NCBI GenBank assembly: GCA_007922305.1
Contig: ML677335.1
Coordinates: forward strand, 34,615,216-34,679,215
Source of the DNA: Dermatemys mawii
Lineage: Eukaryota; Chordata; Testudines; Dermatemydidae
DNA length: 64,000 nucleotides
Direction: 5' to 3'
A model generated the notes under the pieces. The model was not told the DNA's origin. It made no database searches and was given only the letters and a program-made list of their open reading frames with translations. The position numbers and the translations under genes were made by a program. Within the stretch, counting starts at the first letter, position 1; each line of letters opens with the position of its first letter. This document shows, in pieces, positions 59,437 to 64,000 of this stretch.

Positions 59437-59772
59437 TAGAATCATAGACTATTAGGGTTGGAAGAGACCTCAGGAGGTCACCTAGTCCAATCCCCTGCTC
59501 AAAGCACGAGCAATCCCCAACCAGTGCTTTGTCAAGCCTGACCTTAAAAACCTCTAAGGAAGGAGATTCCACCACCTCCCTAGGTAACCCATTCCAGTGC
59601 TTCTCCACTCTCCTAGTGAAAAAGTTTTTCCTAATATCCAACCTAAGCCTTTCACACTACAACTCGAGACCATTACTCCTTGTTTTGTCATCTGGTACCA
59701 TTGAGAACAGTCTAGATCCATTCTTCAGGAGCCCCTTTCAGGTAGTTGAAAGCAGCTATCAAATCCCCCCTA
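59437..59772 (-). mobile_element. CR1 LINE 3' end
   Basis: The plus strand starts AGAATCATAGACTATTAGGG and continues ACCTCAGGAGGTCACCTAGT, the reverse of a CR1 3' end. The minus frame 59423-59641 holds [20 protein letters not shown]. Its 5' truncation falls in the segment that encodes the last part of ORF2, ending near GATTTGATAGCTGCTTTCAA. Confidence 0.92.
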
Positions 59773-60530
59773 CATTTACTTTAACTTACAAAAGTGTAAC
59801 ATGACTATTATTCATGAACTCGGACAGTGGCAATGGAAAATTTCTAAAAAGGTAACACTGAGCATCCCATCATCAGGATTGTCTCATCGTACACTTAAAA
59901 ATCCTTGAACTGTAAGATGAACCACCTACAGAACAACTTGATATGAGGGTAATGGATCACAGGGCAGATATAGCACATAGAACCCACACAACTCTGATAA
60001 TCACATCAATTGAAATTGTAAGATGTGACCGAAAATCCATCATTACAACTTTTTTAAAAATGTGTTTGTGAACTGTTAAAATCCTGACAAAGACGTTACT
60101 ACTAAAAATATTTTTAATCTAAGCAACATGCATAGCCACACACTGCACAGCTCAAAAACTGCCCTACCTTGCATCCATTATAATCTCTTTCTTCTCCTTC
60201 TGACACATAGAGGAAAAAAGGTAACATCCCACCAAATCTTATTATGTTAGGCTATTCATTAGTGGGTCTTTATAAGAAATAGGTAATTCTTAATTCCAAA
60301 ATTGCCCAAAGCCTGCCAACATATCACTGCTGCAGCTGTCACAGACCCTGTTGTGTCGTTAGACAATGACTCAGATAGTGAATCTGTGCCTGAGGATATT
60401 TGGCAGTAGCAAAAAAAGTTCTAGTGATACCTCCACTGAGAAAAGAATTGCCAGTTTTGGTGATATGAAAGAATGCTGTGAACTTGGAATTAGAGCTGGT
60501 TTCAGAAGTTAATAATGACTAATAGGAATA
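59773..60530. other. Anonymous intronic sequence
   Basis: No element. Around 60350-60410 a short acidic reading (DNDSDSESVPEDIW) resembles the N-terminal acidic part of piggyBac-like transposases, but it is too short to call. Confidence 0.35.
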
Positions 60531-61275
60531 CATGGGGCTTTTCGCTTTTGAATTCCCCCAATAATGTCTCAGTCACAACATGACTGGTCCCTTTACAGGA
60601 AGTTGGGGCAGCACCACCTGCAGTATAATTAATTATGTATCCCCCCCCTGAGGGGGCAGGACTAAGGAGGGTCTGACAATATTTAATGGATGCCAGGACC
60701 TTATAAAAGGCCTGAATGAGATCTGTCTGGAGCAGATGCACAAGCAGGCAGGTTTCTGAATAATGCTCTGAGCCTGTAAAAGGTTGGGTGCTCCAGAGAA
60801 TCAGCGTGGGGACACAGTGAAGTATCCCAGAGTAGGGAAAGATGCAAGGACAGACCAGCAGAAGGAGAATCAGCCTGGAGGGCATATCTTATATCCAGCT
60901 CTATCCCATATCCAGAAAGACACTCTAAGGTAGCCTGAAAAAGGGATTGGGAACAGGGCCCAGAGGGTGGGCTGAAAAGAAGCCCCAAAGGACCTTTTAA
61001 TTTGCTGGGACTTTTAGTTGGACTCCTGTTACACAGGAAGGGGTTAAAGTGTTATTTGTGACTTGGCTGGAGGGCTAAGTCACAACTTCAGTACAGACCT
61101 GTGTGTGAGGAAACCCTCCTTGGGGAAGGAAACTGAGGCAGGGAGCACTGATAATGCCATGCTAAGCCAACGGGAATGACTACAGGGCAGGCACAAACAG
61201 CCACAATCCCATTATACATTTGTGGACTGCAGTAGTGCCATCCAGGTAGACAGATTGTGCCCTGATACAATATTG
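60531..61275 (+). mobile_element. Possible LTR plus leader of an LTR retrotransposon
   Basis: CCTTATAAAAGGCCTG (about 60701) is a TATA box, and the GC-richer sequence downstream, with CCCAGAGGGTGGGCTG and GTTACACAGGAAGGGGTTAA, looks like reptile LTR or leader sequence. Ends and target duplication were not found. Confidence 0.35.
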
Positions 61276-63333
61276 TCCCTTTCCCACCCCTCAACAAATA
61301 ATTGACTAATTTATTGTTTTCCAGACAATGTTATCTGATAATTAGGGTCTGAAACATCATGGCCATAATTAGGAGCTACATCAGGCCATGAAAGTTAGTT
61401 CTCACGCAAAAAAACACACAATAATGTTTGAGATACTGAATAAAGGATGGGCCCTTTTACTAATATATCATGCAGCCCATGCAGGTTGGTCTTCCCTCCG
61501 CAGCTATGTAATAATGATCTGAGATAAATGCTTACTGTAATTGATATGCATTCCCTTCTCAAGCTTTGCACAAATACCTTCCAGAACATTTACTATACAA
61601 GCTGACTGTCTTTTTGATTTCCCATTTAAAACATTTCCAAGCCAAATACTGATCTATTTGTGCCAGAACATGCATATAAGCAGCAGCTGTTTGATTACTG
61701 GCAATACAAACCAGGAGAGAGGAACACACGCGCGCACACACACACACACACAAAATAAAATAAAAAGATGTCAGTTCTACAAGTTTATGCAATCTTTGGA
61801 GGGAGGTTGGTGACACCAGTTTTGGAAAGCATCACATGAGTCAGAAAAGGTATGTGAGGTAGCAGTTAAGCTGATAGAGAAATGGTGGAGATGCACTACA
61901 GCCAAAGAAAGTGCACTCTTGAGGAAAGTGGGTATGATTGTTCATTTCAGGAAGGGTTACACTTGAAGCTTAAGGCAGCCAAAAGTCCGTGTTAAAGCTA
62001 CATATTATCTACTAAATTTATAGTTTATATTGTCCAAAGACTGCAAAACAGGCACTGGTGAAACTTTGCAATAGAATGTGCACACTTAAGTTTGTGTGTG
62101 TTTATAAGTTTAATAAATGAGGGGGGTATGTAAGATGTTCATCCATTAAATCCTCACTTGCTTTAAGTTTCAGAAATAACATGCCATGCAGTATGCCCCC
62201 ATGTTTGCAAAATTAAAGAAAAGAATAAACACATAAAGACATTTTTAACCATCACCAACCCCCTCCCCAAAATCATATGAGGTGTAATTATGCCTCTCTG
62301 AGACTGAGGAAACTCAAGGGTGGTAAAATGATAATAGCTCCCTTAGAGATTTTTTTAAAAATATTACATTTTGTTTTGGTTACCCATGGTAGTTCCCCGG
62401 CCATGGTAATCCCCGGAAACAATACAAAAGGGGCTAATTTTGTTTAACATTAGTGTCATTCCTCTTAATTCAAGCAGAATTATAGGTAATTTGTATTTGT
62501 GTCAGCATGTATTGGTGTTCAGCTTCTGTTTGGCAATGATAAACTGGGAACACATCCCAGGTAACACGGTCAGCAGCATTTAACTGATGATTTGATAGTT
62601 TGGGCTTAATTAAAGCCTTAGCAGAACTAGGAAAACATAAAAAAAATGCCTAGTTACCAAGCTTATTTCACATCACTAAGCCCCTGAGTCCTGAATACAG
62701 TGGGTCAGACTGGCTTTAGCAGCATACACGGCCTCATCAGTCAGCAACAGAGGATTCTTCTATATAGGAATGATCCGTTAGCACATAGTCAGTATAGCTG
62801 CTACAGCACTGCACCTTCAGCCCTTTACATTGGTAACAGTGTGTAGCCAAGGCTTCCCACTGCCTGGCTGATCCCTGTGTGCCGCGGGTAGCCAGTATAA
62901 GCAGTTCTCAGGTTATATTAGTACCTGGCTGCCATGGCTGGCGCCTGGTGGTCCCAAGACTGAAGAGCATTGCATACCCTTCTGGACTTACTCTGAGAGC
63001 AGTATTTCTGGTCTAATATCTTTTTGGAAGCAAAGTCTGAAAAACTGAAAATTAACACCAATTAATAGGACAGGTGTGGGGAGTTGTTTTGTTTTTAATT
63101 GTACAGTATTTCATTAGTTATGCCTTCTTAGAAGCCTGACAATGCTCATTCCCAAGTACCTTGTCCTGTTCTATTTGTCAGTCATTACATTTTCTCCCTG
63201 TTTTTCTAGTGCAGCATGGGCCTTTTATTTGTCTATTATTTTACCTGCATAATTATCACATTGTGCACAAACATTTCCAATGATGAGTTGTGTTAAATAA
63301 TTTGTATTTCTCCTATTGGATACCAAAGTTCTT
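61276..63333. other. Anonymous intronic sequence with a microsatellite
   Basis: A (CA)n run is at 61724-61752. No gene or element recognised. Confidence 0.4.
61724..61752. repeat. (CA)n microsatellite
   Basis: CA units with a CGCGCG interruption. Confidence 0.93.
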
Positions 63334-63368
<35 letters not shown>

Positions 63369-63386
63369 TACACACACACACACAGA
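63334..63386. repeat. Compound (CT)n(CA)n microsatellite
   Basis: About eleven CT units run directly into about fifteen CA units with one TA interruption. Confidence 0.95.
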
Positions 63387-64000
63387 GCATGTGATGTTCT
63401 TACAAGCTGGCAACATGGCAGCAAGGAAGAAGGTAACTATTTGGCCACAGAACAGGTAAATGTCTGTGCAATTAGTGCTGAGCCTGCGTGAGCACGATAA
63501 AGCATCTATCATGCTCACATAGACTTGGCACTAGGAACTTGACTCAAAATGTCAGCACATTTCAAATAAGTCACCAAGAAGCAAAGAGATGGTGACAGCT
63601 TTAAGTCACACTGACCTTGGACAAATCTGAACTTGTAGTCCGGAGATGAAAAATTGTGATGTAAGTGAATTAAAACTCTCAAAATACCAATTTTTTCAAT
63701 TACTAGTAATGAAGAAAAATCAGTAATTTTAAGTCCATCCATGGTGGGTGGGCTGCATGCCAGTAGTACCTAGCAAGTCCCACAGTACTGTCTGTGCACA
63801 TACTTGCTATTCTGTGAAACTTAGGAAGACCACCCACAGACCATTCCAATGTTCTGGTCAGAAGTAAAGAGAGGACATTTTGAGGACATTTTAAAAGGCT
63901 TTATACTGCGTAATCAAATTCCGTGGGCCATTAGCTTCACCAGTGATTGTTAAAAAAAAAAGTGAGATGGATTAGAAGAAAAAAATATAAAACGTTTAGA
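63387..64000. other. Anonymous intronic sequence
   Basis: No gene recognised up to the window edge. Confidence 0.4.

Larger units (their letters stand above)
24761..64000 (-). other. NRG3: NRG3 intron upstream of the EGF exon (partial)
   Basis: The acceptor starts this intron and the preceding exon, which in NRG3 is the long first exon for the extracellular N-terminus, is not seen before the right edge. The intron is rich in transposons: two PLEs, a DIRS element, several hAT elements and LTRs. No host exon was recognised in it. Confidence 0.7.

Noticed and set aside
60336..60410. Acidic reading DNDSDSESVPEDIW as a piggyBac transposase start
   Set aside because: Too short, followed by a stop, and no TTAA-flanked termini seen.
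63334..63386. Regular short repeats as a CRISPR-like array
   Set aside because: A dinucleotide microsatellite without spacers, in vertebrate DNA.

Overview
This window looks like nuclear DNA from a reptile, most likely a turtle. The inference rests on the repeat mix: CR1 LINE fragments ending in the ATTCTATGATTCT octamer repeat, a DIRS tyrosine-recombinase retrotransposon, Penelope-like elements (PLEs) with GIY-YIG endonuclease remnants, many hAT relics and MITEs, and solo LTRs of the TGTGACA...TGACA type. No search was run, so the taxon is an inference from pattern. There are no bacterial-style operons; almost every long open frame is a transposon relic or a chance frame.

The one host coding feature I can support is a 130-bp exon on the minus strand at 24631-24760. 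It has a clean acceptor and donor and encodes the first four cysteines of the EGF-like domain of neuregulin-3 (NRG3). The rest of the window is therefore read as NRG3 intron: 24761-64000 lies upstream of the exon and 1-24630 downstream in transcript direction. NRG3 is known for very large introns, and no other exon was found.

Layout. 1-2.0 kb: two CR1 fragments head to head. 2.5-2.84 kb: an interlaced inverted/direct duplication. 3.4-3.85, 10.9-11.3, 31.7-31.9 and 36.1-37.1 kb: solo LTRs, two with perfect 5-bp target duplications. 6.6-7.0 kb: hAT remnant with the transposase C-terminus. 9.3-9.5 kb: TA-flanked MITE. 14.2-15.5 kb: PLE tail and a C-rich element. 17-24 kb: palindromic MITEs and otherwise sparse repeats. 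24.6 kb: NRG3 exon. 24.07-26.41 kb: a 353-bp intronic segment and its near-identical copy inserted about 2 kb away between 19-bp direct repeats. 28.1-28.5 kb: PLE tail. 31.96-35.18 kb: a PLE with a 667-bp inverted terminal arm and a 10-bp target duplication. 39.6-44.2 kb: degenerate DIRS element (minus strand). 46.6-50.8 kb: several hAT elements, one with a broken BED-finger transposase. 51.6-53.3 kb: a second PLE. 54.6-55.7 kb: hAT C-terminal fragments back to back. 55.9-56.4 kb: old SINE-like repeats, one interrupted by a 55-bp MITE with a perfect 8-bp target duplication. 58.0-59.1 kb: C-rich DNA element. 59.4-59.8 kb: CR1 3' end. 60-64 kb: mostly anonymous intron with microsatellites.

The genes do not act as a system. 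What the window records is a history of insertions in a large neuregulin intron. The two most informative events are the near-exon segment copied with a target duplication, and the PLE whose inverted terminal repeat and tail extension preserve its integration structure.
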